From Myxococcaceae bacterium (lineage in GTDB: Bacteria > Myxococcota_A > Polyangia > Polyangiales > Ga0077539): a DNA stretch of 38,767 bases. The stretch covers positions 1 through 38,767 of the forward strand of contig SCUS01000009.1 of assembly GCA_004297725.1 (NCBI GenBank), written 5' to 3'. The notes below the pieces were generated by a model, which was not told the DNA's origin, ran no database searches, and saw nothing but the letters and a program-made list of their open reading frames with translations. Below, one piece after another: positions 10,808-19,035 of this stretch; position 1 is the first letter of the stretch, and each line of letters starts with the position of its first letter. The position numbers and the translations under genes were made by a program.

Positions 10808-11070
10808 CCCCGGTACGAGCGAGAGGCCGTCGGCGAGGATATCCCCGGTACGACCGAGAGGCCGTCGGCGACCAGAGCCCAGACCCTGAGCGTCAGCGAG
10901 GGGGAGAGCCTCTACCGCCGTCAGTACGCGTTCGGAGTTCCGGCGATTCCGCCGAAGAACCGCCACGTTCGGAGAAGGAGAATCGCGCTCGCAGCGGGGT
11001 AGGTCGCTCCCCCTCGCTAACGCTCAGGGTCTGGGCTCTGGTCGCCGGCGGCCTCTCGGTCGTACCGGGG
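10808..11070. repeat. Palindromic repeat element, copy A (35-bp unit arms)
   Basis: Nearly all of the 412-base gap between two convergent lipoprotein genes is this structure. The left arm has two 35-bp units beginning CCCCGGTACGA at 10808 and 10843, each continuing with GAGGCCGTCGGCGA. An inner arm at 10873-10906 follows. Its exact complement, apart from one base, returns at 11007-11040 and is followed by one inverted unit ending CCGGGG at 11070. The roughly 100-base centre contains CGGAGTTCC and CCACGTTC. The same family recurs at 32803-33266. Short open frames here are repeat artefacts, and no transposase is present. It may be a non-autonomous mobile or structural element, perhaps also terminating the flanking convergent genes. 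Confidence 0.9.
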
Positions 11071-11133
11071 AAGCGATGGGTGCTACGGCGAAAGGTGTGT
11101 GCCGAAGGGAGCGAAGCCCGGCGCGCCCTTCGG

Positions 11134-12609
11134 TTACGGCATCAGCCGCCGCACGCAGACGTTGGTGCGCGCGTCGCAGGTGTAGCCCGTGCCGCACGAC
11201 GACCCGGCGCAGCAGCGCTCGTTGGCGTAGCCGCAGGCCACGCAGCGCCCGGCGACGCAGCTGTTGGGGTTCTCGCAGGGGTAGGGAAACTGGAGCGGGT
11301 CGGTGCAGCAGATGCCGTCGCGCGCCCCGCACGCCGCGCAGGTGCCGCCCGCGCAGGTGTTGCCCGAGAGGCAGGTCTCCGAGGCGCAGCAGGGCTGCCC
11401 CGGGCTACCGCACGCGCGGCAGCTCCCGCCCGAGCACACCGCCCCGTCGGCGCAGGTCGATCCGCCGCAGCACGCCTGGTCCACGGCGCCGCAGCGCTGG
11501 CACGAGCCTCCGACGCAGGAGGCGCCCGGGTCGCAGCTCGCGCCCCCGCAGCACGCCTGCCCGGCGCCGCCGCACGGAGCGCAGCGCCCCGCCGCGCACG
11601 AGAGCCCCGCGCCGCAGCGGTCGCCCGAGCAGCAGCGCGCCCCCTGGGTGCCGCAGCCCACGCAGGCCGAGCCCTCGCAGACCGCGCCGACGTCGCAGCC
11701 GCCACCGGCGCAGCACGCGCTCCCCGCGCTGCCGCACGCCACGCAGCGACCCAGCGAGCACACGCCCCCGGCGGCGCAGCGGTCGCCCTCGCAGCACGCC
11801 TGCCCGGCGGCGCCGCAGGTGCCGCAGGTGCCCGAGAGGCAGGTCGTCCCCCCGGCGCACACCGATCCGGCGCAGCAGGCCTGGCCGGGGCCGCCGCAGG
11901 CCGCGCAGCCCGAGGCGCGGCACACGTTGCCCGCGGCGCAGGTCGTCCCGCCGCAGCAGCGCTGACCCGCCGCCCCGCAGGGCGAGCACGTTCCCGTGGC
12001 GTCGCAGGCCGAGCCCGCGGCGGAGCACGCTCCACCCGGGCAGCACGCCTGGCCGAGGTCGCCGCACCCGCGGCAGAAGCCGGTGCCGCCGCAGGTCGCG
12101 CCGTCGAAGCACGACGACCCCGCGCAGCAGCGCTCGCCCGCGTGGCCGCAGGGAGCGCACCGACCGGCGACGCACACGTCCCCGGCGCCGCTGCAGCGGT
12201 CGCCCGCGCAGCACGGAGCGCCCCGGGTGCCGCACGCCACGCAGCTCCCGTCCACGCAGAGAAACACCCCGAGGCAGCGCGTCGCGCGGTTGCAGCACGG
12301 CGCCCCTCGCTCGCCGCACGCCACGCAGCGGCCCTCGCGGCAGGCCGCCCCGTCGGCGCAGGCCTCCCCCGCGGCGCAGCACGAAGCCCCCAGCACGCCG
12401 CACGCAGGACCGCCGTCGACGGGCACATCCGCCGCCACGGGGACGTCCTCGCCGAGGTCGCTGCCCGCGTCGTGGCCGAGGTCGACGGGGGTGACGTCGA
12501 TCACCGCGCCGCGATCGAGGGGCGGTCCCGCGTCGAGGGCGATCACCCCCACGTCGTCCGTGCAGGCGGCCAGGAGGAGCGTCGCCACGAGAAGCGTCCA
12601 TCGCTGCAT
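11134..12609 (-). CDS. Lipoprotein of fifteen 27-residue Cys-rich modules
   Basis: This 491-residue protein begins MQRWTLLVATLLLAAC, with the lipid Cys at 16. An Asp/Val-rich linker to about residue 70 follows, and then fifteen tandem modules run to near the end. A typical module reads CGxxGxxCCxGxxCxxGxxCxxGxC with six Cys, including an invariant CC pair, so the mature protein has about ninety Cys. This implies export and extensive disulfide bonding at the cell surface. No enzyme motif is present. Modules 14 and 15 depart slightly in length. The ATG at 12609 is chosen because it directly precedes a perfect lipoprotein signal; its ribosome site is weak. It is divergent from rarD with a 96-base shared upstream region. 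I know no characterised function for this repeat. Confidence 0.85.
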   Translation of the reverse strand: MQRWTLLVATLLLAACTDDVGVIALDAGPPLDRGAVIDVTPVDLGHDAGSDLGEDVPVAADVPVDGGPACGVLGASCCAAGEACADGAACREGRCVACGERGAPCCNRATRCLGVFLCVDGSCVACGTRGAPCCAGDRCSGAGDVCVAGRCAPCGHAGERCCAGSSCFDGATCGGTGFCRGCGDLGQACCPGGACSAAGSACDATGTCSPCGAAGQRCCGGTTCAAGNVCRASGCAACGGPGQACCAGSVCAGGTTCLSGTCGTCGAAGQACCEGDRCAAGGVCSLGRCVACGSAGSACCAGGGCDVGAVCEGSACVGCGTQGARCCSGDRCGAGLSCAAGRCAPCGGAGQACCGGASCDPGASCVGGSCQRCGAVDQACCGGSTCADGAVCSGGSCRACGSPGQPCCASETCLSGNTCAGGTCAACGARDGICCTDPLQFPYPCENPNSCVAGRCVACGYANERCCAGSSCGTGYTCDARTNVCVRRLMP

Positions 12610-12705
12610 GGCGTCGGTTATATCCCGCTCCGTCACGGCGCCGCGCCTCCGCGTGACGCTTCCGCTCGCCGGGCGCGCGCCTCTCCGGGTAGCCTCCCGC
12701 CCGTC

Positions 12706-13602
12706 GTGAAGGACCGCTCCGGGCTCGCCTTTGCGCTCGGGGCCTACGTCGCCTGGGGCGTGATTCCACTCTACTGGCGACTGCTGTCGGCGCTCTCGCC
12801 GGTGGAGATCCTCGCGCACCGCGTGGCGTGGTCGCTGGTCTTCGTGGGCGCCGCGGTGCTCGCGATGGGCGACCGCGACAGCCTCCGCGCCGCGCTGCGC
12901 GACCGCCGCACCCGGGCGCTGCTCGGCGCCTCCAGCCTGCTCATCGGCGTCAACTGGGTGGTCTTCATCGCCTCCATCCAGATGCACCGGCTCAGCGAGG
13001 CGAGCCTCGGGTATTTCATCAACCCGCTGGTCAACGTGGCCCTCGGCGTGGCGGTGTTCCGGGAGAAGCTCAGGCCGGCGCAGGGCGCGAGCATCGCCTC
13101 CGCGCTCGTGGGCGTCGGCGTCCTCGTGGCCTTCAACGGCTCCTTCCCCTGGATCGCCGTCGCCCTCGCGTCGACCTTCGCGGCCTACGGGCTCATCCGC
13201 AAGCTGGCCCCGGTGCCCTCGGCGGTGGGCCTGCTGGTGGAGACCCTGGTGCTCTCCCCGCTCGCGCTCACGTACCTCGGCCACCTCGCGTACTCGCACG
13301 CCGGGGCCTTCGCCCGCGGCCCCTCGACGCTCAGCCTCCTGGCGCTCTCCGGGCCGCTCACGGCGCTGCCGCTGGTGTGGTTCGCGAGGGCCGCGCGGGC
13401 GCTGCCCCTCAGCACCCTCGGCATCGTGCAGTACGTGGCGCCGACGCTACAGTTCCTGATCGCGGTGCTCGTGCTCGGCGAGCCGATGCCCTCGGCGCGC
13501 TGGGCGGCCTTCGGCTTCATCTGGCTGGCGCTGGTGATCTTCAGCGTCGACCTGGTGCGCTCCCGCTCGGAGGCCAGCGCAGCGCGGGCGAGGCCCCGGT
13601 AG
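12706..13602 (+). CDS. rarD: RarD-type EamA-family transporter
   Basis: This 298-residue integral membrane protein has ten predicted membrane segments arranged as two EamA-type halves. It matches the RarD subfamily: the start GLAFALGAYVAWGVIPLYWR, then EILAHRVAWSLVF, GVNWVVFIASIQ and LGYFINPLVNVALG, and near the end IVQYVAPTLQFLIAVLVLGE. Family members are drug/metabolite-type exporters; RarD itself was named for chloramphenicol sensitivity but its physiological substrate is uncertain. The start is GTG at 12706, giving the usual family length. It is monocistronic and ends 12 bases from the convergent hybrid kinase gene. Confidence 0.92.
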   Translation: MKDRSGLAFALGAYVAWGVIPLYWRLLSALSPVEILAHRVAWSLVFVGAAVLAMGDRDSLRAALRDRRTRALLGASSLLIGVNWVVFIASIQMHRLSEASLGYFINPLVNVALGVAVFREKLRPAQGASIASALVGVGVLVAFNGSFPWIAVALASTFAAYGLIRKLAPVPSAVGLLVETLVLSPLALTYLGHLAYSHAGAFARGPSTLSLLALSGPLTALPLVWFARAARALPLSTLGIVQYVAPTLQFLIAVLVLGEPMPSARWAAFGFIWLALVIFSVDLVRSRSEASAARARPR

Positions 13603-13614
13603 CCGAAGCCCGGC

Positions 13615-16152
13615 TCAGCCCGAGAAGCGGCCGATCACGTTGGCGATGACGATGACCAGCTCGTGGTTCTCGATGGGCTTGGAGACGAACTGGTTGAAGC
13701 CCGCGAGCAGGGCGCGGGTGCGGTCGCCGCTCGAGGCGAAGGCGGTGAGCGCGATCGCCGGGACGCGGCCGCCCTCGGCCGGGGGGAGCGCGCGCACCTT
13801 GCGCATGAAGGTCAGCCCGTCCTCGCCGGGCATCCCGACGTCGGAGATCAGCACGTCGGGCGGCGAGCGGCGGAGCATCTCCATCGCCTCGGCGGCGGAC
13901 GAGGCGGCGCTCACCTCGGCCCCGCAGCGCTGGATCACCGCGACGAGAAGGTCCCTCGTGTCGGGCTCGTCATCGACGACCAGCACGCGGACACCGTCGA
14001 GCGAGGTGGGGCACTCCTCGGGCAGCGGCTGCTCGTCGCTGCTCACCGGCGCGGGCGCCGGGATGGTGGGGGTCGCTCGGAGCGGGGCGACCGGGAGGCG
14101 CACCGTGAAGGCCGCCCCCTTGCCCCGTCCGGCGCTGTCGGCGGTGATGGTGCCGCCGTGCAGTTCGACCAGCGAGCGGCAGATGGCGAGCCCCAGGCCG
14201 AGGCCCCCCTGGGCGCGGGTGATGCTCCCGTCGCCCTGGCGAAAGCGCTCGAAGACGTAGGGGAGAAACCCAGGCTCGATGCCCGCCCCGTCGTCCTGCA
14301 CCATGATCTCGACCGAGCTCTCCGCGCGATGGACGTAGACCCGGATCGTTCCGCCCCGGGGGGTGAACTTCGTCGCGTTGGTCAGCAGGTTGTTGAAGAC
14401 CTGCACCAGCCGCCCCGGGTCGCCCATGACGAGGCCCGCCTTGGGGTCGATCACCGGACGGAGCTTGATGTCCTTGGCCGTCGCCGCCGGGCGGATGGAG
14501 TCCAGCGCCGTCTCCACCAGGGGCCCGGTCTCGACGGGCTGCACCTCCAGTCGCAGCTTGCCCGTGATGATCCGGGAGAGGTCGAGCAGGTCTTCGATGA
14601 GCTGCGCCTGCACCCTCGCGTTGCGCTCGATGGTCTCGAGCCCCTTGCTCACGTAGGCCGGGTCGTTCTGCCGGGTGCGGAGGATGTTCGCCCACCCGAG
14701 AATGGCCGTGAGCGGGGTGCGCACCTCGTGCGAGACCGTGGCCAGGAACTCGTCCTTCAGCTTCGACGCCTCGGTGGCCTCGCGGTAGAGCGAGGCGTGC
14801 TCGATGGCGATGCTGGCCCGCAGCGCCAGCTCCTCGGCGACGGCGAGGCTGTCGGCGGCGAAGCGTCGGCCCGACTCCGCGGCGACCAGGGTGATGGTGC
14901 CGACCACGCGACCCCGCACCGTGAGCGGCACGCACATCGACGACGAGAGCCCCAGCGTGCGCAGCATGGCGCGCAGCTCGGGGTCGGGGATCGACGCCGT
15001 CAGCACCGCGTCGCTGATCTCGTAGATGACCTCCGGGCGGCCGGTGCGCAGCACGTGGGGGACGCCGTAGGGGTCGTCGAGGTTCGGCGGCCAGCGGCGG
15101 TAGATCTCGTGCGCGAGCTCGACCTTCGCGGGGTCGACGTGGAAGACCGCGAGGCGGTGCAGGGTGCGGTCGGCGTCGAGCATGTCGACGGCGGCCCAGT
15201 CGGCGATGGCGGGGACGCAGAGCTTCGCCAGCGTGGTCAGGGTGCGCCGGTAGTCGAGCGAGCTCGCCAGCGTGGCCGACGCCTCGGCCAGGAACTTCAT
15301 CACCCGCTCAGCCTGCCGCCGCTCGGTGACGTCCTTGAAGACCGTGATGACGAAGCGCACCCGGCCGTCGGCGTCGAACATCGGCGTCGACGACACGATG
15401 GCGAAGCGATCTCCCCCGGACTCGTCTCGGAAGCAGACCAGCTCCTCGCTCACCCGCTCGCCCGCCAGCGCCCGTCGGGAGGGCAGGCGGTCGGGCATCA
15501 GGGGCCGGCCCTCGGCGTCGAGGAGCGCGAAGCGCAGCACGATGTCCCCGGCGGGCTTCGCCATCAGCTCCGCGGGCGTGCCCACGCCGATGATGCGCGC
15601 CGCCGCCGCGTTGGCGTAGACGAGCTTGCCCGTCGCGTCCTGCATGGTGACGCCGTCGGTGATGCCCTGGAGCACGACCTCGAGCTCCTCGTTGGACTCC
15701 TCCCGGGCGCGGCGGGCCTCGTCGGCGAGGGCCCTTCGCTCGGTGATGTCCTGGGTGACCTTCACGAAGCCGACCAGCGTGCCCGCGCCGTCGCGCAGGG
15801 CCGAGAGCGAGACCATCGCGTAGAAGCGGGAGCCGTCCTTGCGCTGGCGCCAGCCCTCGCCCTCGTAGCGCCCGTGGGTGCGGGCGACCTCGAGCTCCGT
15901 CTCGGGCAGCCCCCCCTCCCGGTCGTCGGGGGTGAAGAACATCCCGTAGTACCGCCCCCGCACCTCCTCGAGGGAGTAGCCCTTGATGCGTTCGGCGGGG
16001 GCGTTGAAGGTCTCGACGCGCCCCTCCGGGTCGAGCATCGTGACCGCGTGGTCGCGGACGCCGTCGAGGATGAGGCGCAGTCGCTGGTCTTGAAGGCGCA
16101 GCGCGGCGACTTCGCGGGTCAACTCTTCGAGGGTCTGTGTGCGGTCTTCCAT
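13615..16152 (-). CDS. Hybrid sensor histidine kinase (PAS-PAS-GAF-HisKA-HATPase-REC)
   Basis: This 845-residue soluble protein has no membrane segment. A short coiled coil leads into PAS1 (about 22-140, ending VGFVKVTQDITERR) and PAS2 (about 150-285, ending FVITVFKDVTERR). A GAF-like domain (about 300-455), HisKA with His475 (FLATVSHEVRTPLTAI) and HATPase with N-box FNNLLTNATKF and G1 DDGAG (620-624) follow. The C-terminal receiver (about 720-840) has phospho-acceptor Asp771 (LISDVGMPGEDG) and Lys825 (VSKPI). All catalytic residues are present. The signal is unknown, presumably a cytosolic or redox cue. There is no separate response regulator beside it, so output must pass to a distant phosphotransfer protein or regulator, as is common in myxobacteria. 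Confidence 0.95.
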   Translation of the reverse strand: MEDRTQTLEELTREVAALRLQDQRLRLILDGVRDHAVTMLDPEGRVETFNAPAERIKGYSLEEVRGRYYGMFFTPDDREGGLPETELEVARTHGRYEGEGWRQRKDGSRFYAMVSLSALRDGAGTLVGFVKVTQDITERRALADEARRAREESNEELEVVLQGITDGVTMQDATGKLVYANAAAARIIGVGTPAELMAKPAGDIVLRFALLDAEGRPLMPDRLPSRRALAGERVSEELVCFRDESGGDRFAIVSSTPMFDADGRVRFVITVFKDVTERRQAERVMKFLAEASATLASSLDYRRTLTTLAKLCVPAIADWAAVDMLDADRTLHRLAVFHVDPAKVELAHEIYRRWPPNLDDPYGVPHVLRTGRPEVIYEISDAVLTASIPDPELRAMLRTLGLSSSMCVPLTVRGRVVGTITLVAAESGRRFAADSLAVAEELALRASIAIEHASLYREATEASKLKDEFLATVSHEVRTPLTAILGWANILRTRQNDPAYVSKGLETIERNARVQAQLIEDLLDLSRIITGKLRLEVQPVETGPLVETALDSIRPAATAKDIKLRPVIDPKAGLVMGDPGRLVQVFNNLLTNATKFTPRGGTIRVYVHRAESSVEIMVQDDGAGIEPGFLPYVFERFRQGDGSITRAQGGLGLGLAICRSLVELHGGTITADSAGRGKGAAFTVRLPVAPLRATPTIPAPAPVSSDEQPLPEECPTSLDGVRVLVVDDEPDTRDLLVAVIQRCGAEVSAASSAAEAMEMLRRSPPDVLISDVGMPGEDGLTFMRKVRALPPAEGGRVPAIALTAFASSGDRTRALLAGFNQFVSKPIENHELVIVIANVIGRFSG

Positions 16153-16219
16153 GAGCCCGCCACTCGGGGGGATGAACCCAGGCGGTGTCTCACTGTCGAG
16201 AGCGGACCGGGAAAACGCA

Positions 16220-16236
16220 AGGCGGCACGGACGCCT
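16220..16236 (-). terminator. Weak hairpin with T-run after the NmrA-type gene
   Basis: AGGCG (16220-16224) pairs with CGCCT (16232-16236) around a 7-base loop. Read leftward, TGCGTTTTC follows the stem. It lies about 30 bases past the stop at 16268. The stem is only 5 bp, so this is tentative. A run of ten C residues (16239-16248) sits immediately beside it. Confidence 0.3.
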
Positions 16237-16267
16237 CTCCCCCCCCCCGGTCGCGCCGTCGCTTCGG

Positions 16268-17215
16268 TCAGCCCAGAGGGATCTTCGACTTGTTGGCCGA
16301 GAGCCACGTCGCGAAGGACTGGAGCTCGGGGTTGAGCGAGCGGCTGAACGCGACGCTTCGCGCCGCGCAGAACTCCTCCTCGAAGTCGCGGTAGTACTGG
16401 AACATGTTCGCCAGGTCGTCGGCGCCCGGGAACCCGAAGGTGCGATAGACCTCCGGGGGGACGTAGTTGTACGCGACCGGCTGCTCGAGCGCGCGGCTCA
16501 GGGCCGCCGCCATCTGCTCTCCGGTGAGGTGCTCCCCGGCGATGCCCACGGTCTTGCCGATGAGCTCGTTGCCGCGCTTGAAGATCCCGTAGGCGCACTT
16601 GCCGATGTCCTCGGCGGCGATGCCCGCGAGCTTCTTGTCGGCCATCGGGAGCACGAACGAGAGCTTGCCGTCGGGGCCCCTCTTCGGCCCCATCCCGAAG
16701 CCCACCATGTTGTCCCAGTAGAACGACGTCTGGAGGCAGGTCGTCGGCACCCCGATGGAGGCGAAGTACCCGTCCGACTCGCCCTTCGCGTCGAAGTGCG
16801 GGACCTTGTATTTGCCGTGCAGCGTGGGCATCCGGTCGTCGCTGAGCGGCACGCGCTTTCGGGTGTCTTCGAGCGTCGACCAGATCACGTGCGCCACGCC
16901 CTCCGCCTTCGCCGCGTCGGCGAGCGCGTGGGCCTGGGCGACCTCCTTCTCCCCGGAGAAGTGCTCCCAGAAGTTGGTCACGCAGAACGCCCCGTGGGCG
17001 CCCTTGAAGGCGGACTTGAGGCTCTGGAGATCATCGAGGTTCGCCCCGACGACCTCGGCCCCCAGCTTCGCGAGCGCGCGGGCGTGGTCGCTGTCGGGCT
17101 TGCGGGTGATGGCCCGGACGGTGAAGCCGCTGCTGCGGTCATTGAGGATGGCGCGGGCGAGGCCGCCGCCCTGGGCGCCGGTGGCGCCGGTCACTGCGAT
17201 GATCTTCGTGGTCAT
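16268..17215 (-). CDS. NmrA-family NAD(P)-binding protein
   Basis: This 315-residue protein has a Rossmann fold of the atypical short-chain dehydrogenase, NmrA type. The N-terminal dinucleotide loop is VTGATGAQGGGLARAI at residues 8-23. VRAITRKPDS follows, with the basic residues expected for NADP preference, and then AEVVGANLDDLQSLKSAF. The body (WSTLEDTRKRVPLSDDRMPT, then FYWDNMV and PMADKKLAGIAAEDIGKCA) is typical of NmrA/HSCARG redox-sensing proteins and isoflavone reductase relatives. The catalytic Tyr-Lys pair of classical dehydrogenases is not evident, so a sensor role is as likely as catalysis. GGAGGG just before the ATG at 17215 supports the start. It is divergent from the universal stress protein gene, which may share regulation. 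Confidence 0.9.
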   Translation of the reverse strand: MTTKIIAVTGATGAQGGGLARAILNDRSSGFTVRAITRKPDSDHARALAKLGAEVVGANLDDLQSLKSAFKGAHGAFCVTNFWEHFSGEKEVAQAHALADAAKAEGVAHVIWSTLEDTRKRVPLSDDRMPTLHGKYKVPHFDAKGESDGYFASIGVPTTCLQTSFYWDNMVGFGMGPKRGPDGKLSFVLPMADKKLAGIAAEDIGKCAYGIFKRGNELIGKTVGIAGEHLTGEQMAAALSRALEQPVAYNYVPPEVYRTFGFPGADDLANMFQYYRDFEEEFCAARSVAFSRSLNPELQSFATWLSANKSKIPLG

Positions 17216-17347
17216 GGGGTTCCCTCCGGTCGGATGCAGACCGGGGGAGCCTATAGGTCGGGGCGCTCGGAGCGGAAGCCCCCGATGAGCGCTTCGCGGC
17301 GAGGAAGCGCTCCCGCGGTCTCCGGGGCCGTGATACCCAATGCCTCG

Positions 17348-17785
17348 ATGAGAACCCTGATCATCGCCACCGACCTCGGGCAGACCTCTCAGAACGCCGT
17401 CTCGTATGGCGTCGGCCTCGCTCGCGACCTCGGCGCCGAGGTGCTGCTGGTGCACGCATGGCGGCCCGCGGAGATCACGGTGATCGACACGACGGTCATC
17501 GTCCCCGGCAGCTTCCAGGCGGAGCACACGGAGAACCTCCAGCGTGACCTCGACCGCATCGCCGAGGAGCAGCGTCGCGCGACGGGGGTGACGATCACGA
17601 CCCGGCTGCTCGACGGCGAGCTCTCCGAGGCGATCGCCGAGCTGGTGACCGAGACCGGCGCCGAGATGGTCGTCGTCGGGACGAGCCTCCCCAGGATGCT
17701 CACCCGCCTGCTGGGCAGCAGCGCGTCGGCGGTGATCCGCGCCGTGCGCTGCCCGGTGCTCGTGGTGCACGAGCCCCACGCCTGA
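17348..17785 (+). CDS. Universal stress protein (UspA family)
   Basis: This 145-residue single Usp domain starts MRTLIIATDLGQTSQNAVSY and ends AVRCPVLVVHEPHA, both family signatures. The nucleotide loop reads GTSLPRMLTRLLGSSA; the usual G-x-x-G followed by nine residues and GS is altered here (Leu in place of the second Gly and a spacing one residue short). ATP binding is therefore uncertain, and it may be a non-ATP-binding Usp. No clear ribosome site precedes the ATG at 17348. In-frame upstream codons include a GTG at 17330, but the ATG gives the conserved N terminus. Its neighbours are redox and stress genes. Confidence 0.92.
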   Translation: MRTLIIATDLGQTSQNAVSYGVGLARDLGAEVLLVHAWRPAEITVIDTTVIVPGSFQAEHTENLQRDLDRIAEEQRRATGVTITTRLLDGELSEAIAELVTETGAEMVVVGTSLPRMLTRLLGSSASAVIRAVRCPVLVVHEPHA

Positions 17786-17846
17786 TCCCCGGGGAACCCT
17801 CCTGCCTCGGCGGCGTCCATCGTTCACGCAAAGGAGCGTTCGCCCG

Positions 17847-18287
17847 ATGAGCCGCACTCGCCGACCGCACCCCCTGGCCCTCGCCCTGGCCCTCGCGCTC
17901 CCAGCCGCCGCCCTCGCGGATCACCCGTCGCCGCCGCGCCCCACGCCCGCTCCCGGGGCGTCGTGCCTCGGGCGCTGGCAGGGCACCGGCCGCGGGGGCA
18001 GCGGACTGCCGTGGAGCATCGACATGGTCGTCACCGCCGAGGAGGGGGCCCGCTGCGGGACCATCGAGTACCCCTCCCTCGGCTGCGGCGGCTACCTCGT
18101 CCGCTGCCGCCGCCAGGGGGACGTGGTCACCTGGACCGAGGTCTATACGCACAACCCGGGCACCTGCGCGCCCGCCGGGCGCATCGAGGGCCGCTGCGAC
18201 GCCGACCGCATGCGCTGGACCTGGACCGGCCTGGAGATCGTGCGCTCGCAGCTACGGAGAGCGAGCCTCGGCCCCCGTACCCCGTAG
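17847..18287 (+). CDS. Small secreted Cys-containing protein of unknown function
   Basis: This 146-residue protein has an N-terminal signal peptide: basic start MSRTRRP, Leu/Ala core and likely cleavage after AALA near residue 24. The mature part opens with a Pro-rich stretch, then GASCLGRWQGTGRGGSG, and contains six Cys, suggesting three disulfides. The middle (GTIEYPSLGCGGYLVRC, then TWTEVYTHNPGTC, RIEGRCDADRMRWTW) reads like a small beta-barrel of the kind seen in secreted inhibitor or lipocalin-like proteins. I do not recognise a named family. AAAGGAG 10 bases before the ATG is a strong ribosome site. It converges on the DUF2249-hemerythrin gene with an 8-base gap. Confidence 0.8.
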   Translation: MSRTRRPHPLALALALALPAAALADHPSPPRPTPAPGASCLGRWQGTGRGGSGLPWSIDMVVTAEEGARCGTIEYPSLGCGGYLVRCRRQGDVVTWTEVYTHNPGTCAPAGRIEGRCDADRMRWTWTGLEIVRSQLRRASLGPRTP

Positions 18288-18295
18288 GTCTCGGC

Positions 18296-18979
18296 TCAGA
18301 ACGCCTCGATCTTCCTCACCAGCTTCTCCTGCGCGTCGGGGGTGCCCAGCGCGCGATCGGTCATCGGGTAGAGCATCTGCTCCTCCTTGACGTTGTGCGC
18401 CCCGAGCGCCCCGGTGAGCGCGCCGAGACCCGCGACGGTCGCCGCGGCGTCCCCTGCGGCGAGCGCGGCGGTGACGTGCTGCATGCGCTCGCGGATCTCC
18501 ACGTGCTCCACGCGCATCACCGTCGTGGGGCCGCGCGTCATGCCGGTCAGGCTCTCGAAGGCGGGGAAGAGCACCTGCTCCTCGACGTCGATGTGCCACC
18601 CGAGGCCGCAGGCGAACTCCCCGAAGCGCCGCCGGGCCTCGGCGAAGGAGCCCTCGTTGGCGAGGCGCACCACCTCCGGGACGATCGCGTCGAGGCGCTC
18701 GTGGTCGGACTGGAGGTAGAGGGTCACGTTGCGCGGCCCTTCGCTCTTGCGGCGGCGGAGCGCGACGCGAGCCCCCTCGGGGCCTCCCTCCAGGCGGCTC
18801 CACTCGTAGCGCCCGGGGGCCTCCCCCAGCAGCTCGTGCAGCAGCTCTCGAGGGACCCTCGCGCCGACCAGCATCAGCGAGTCTCCGGGGGCCATCGCGT
18901 CGATGGCCGCTCGGGCCTGCGCGTGGCGATCGGGGAGGCTCAGGTCACCAAGATCCAGCTCGTGAATGGGCTCGTTCAT
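18296..18979 (-). CDS. DUF2249 plus hemerythrin-like (HHE) domain protein
   Basis: This 227-residue cytosolic protein has two domains. Residues 5-78 match DUF2249 (LDLGDLSLPDRHAQARAAID, then GDSLMLVGARVP and YEWSRLEGGPEGARVAL). Residues about 85-227 form a hemerythrin-like four-helix bundle with candidate di-iron ligands His93, His129, Glu133, His159, His195 and Glu199. Such proteins bind O2 or NO-related species, or take part in repair of iron centres; DUF2249 is frequently found with NO-response genes. It lies 56 bases downstream of the histidine kinase gene in the same direction and may be co-transcribed. The window also holds a cytochrome c'/DUF59/NnrS-like operon, consistent with an NO/O2 theme. 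Confidence 0.88.
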   Translation of the reverse strand: MNEPIHELDLGDLSLPDRHAQARAAIDAMAPGDSLMLVGARVPRELLHELLGEAPGRYEWSRLEGGPEGARVALRRRKSEGPRNVTLYLQSDHERLDAIVPEVVRLANEGSFAEARRRFGEFACGLGWHIDVEEQVLFPAFESLTGMTRGPTTVMRVEHVEIRERMQHVTAALAAGDAAATVAGLGALTGALGAHNVKEEQMLYPMTDRALGTPDAQEKLVRKIEAF

Positions 18980-19035
18980 CGCGGACGACTAGGAGCCGGG
19001 TGGGCGCCCGACAAGGGGAGCCGTCAAGTCGGCGC

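Noticed and set aside
10778..11002. A 74-codon open frame in the gap between the two convergent lipoproteins
   Set aside because: It lies inside the palindromic element and has no homology-like features.
17786..17797. Ten-base palindrome TCCCCGGGGA after the universal stress protein gene
   Set aside because: Self-complementary GC blocks this short are expected often in DNA of this composition.
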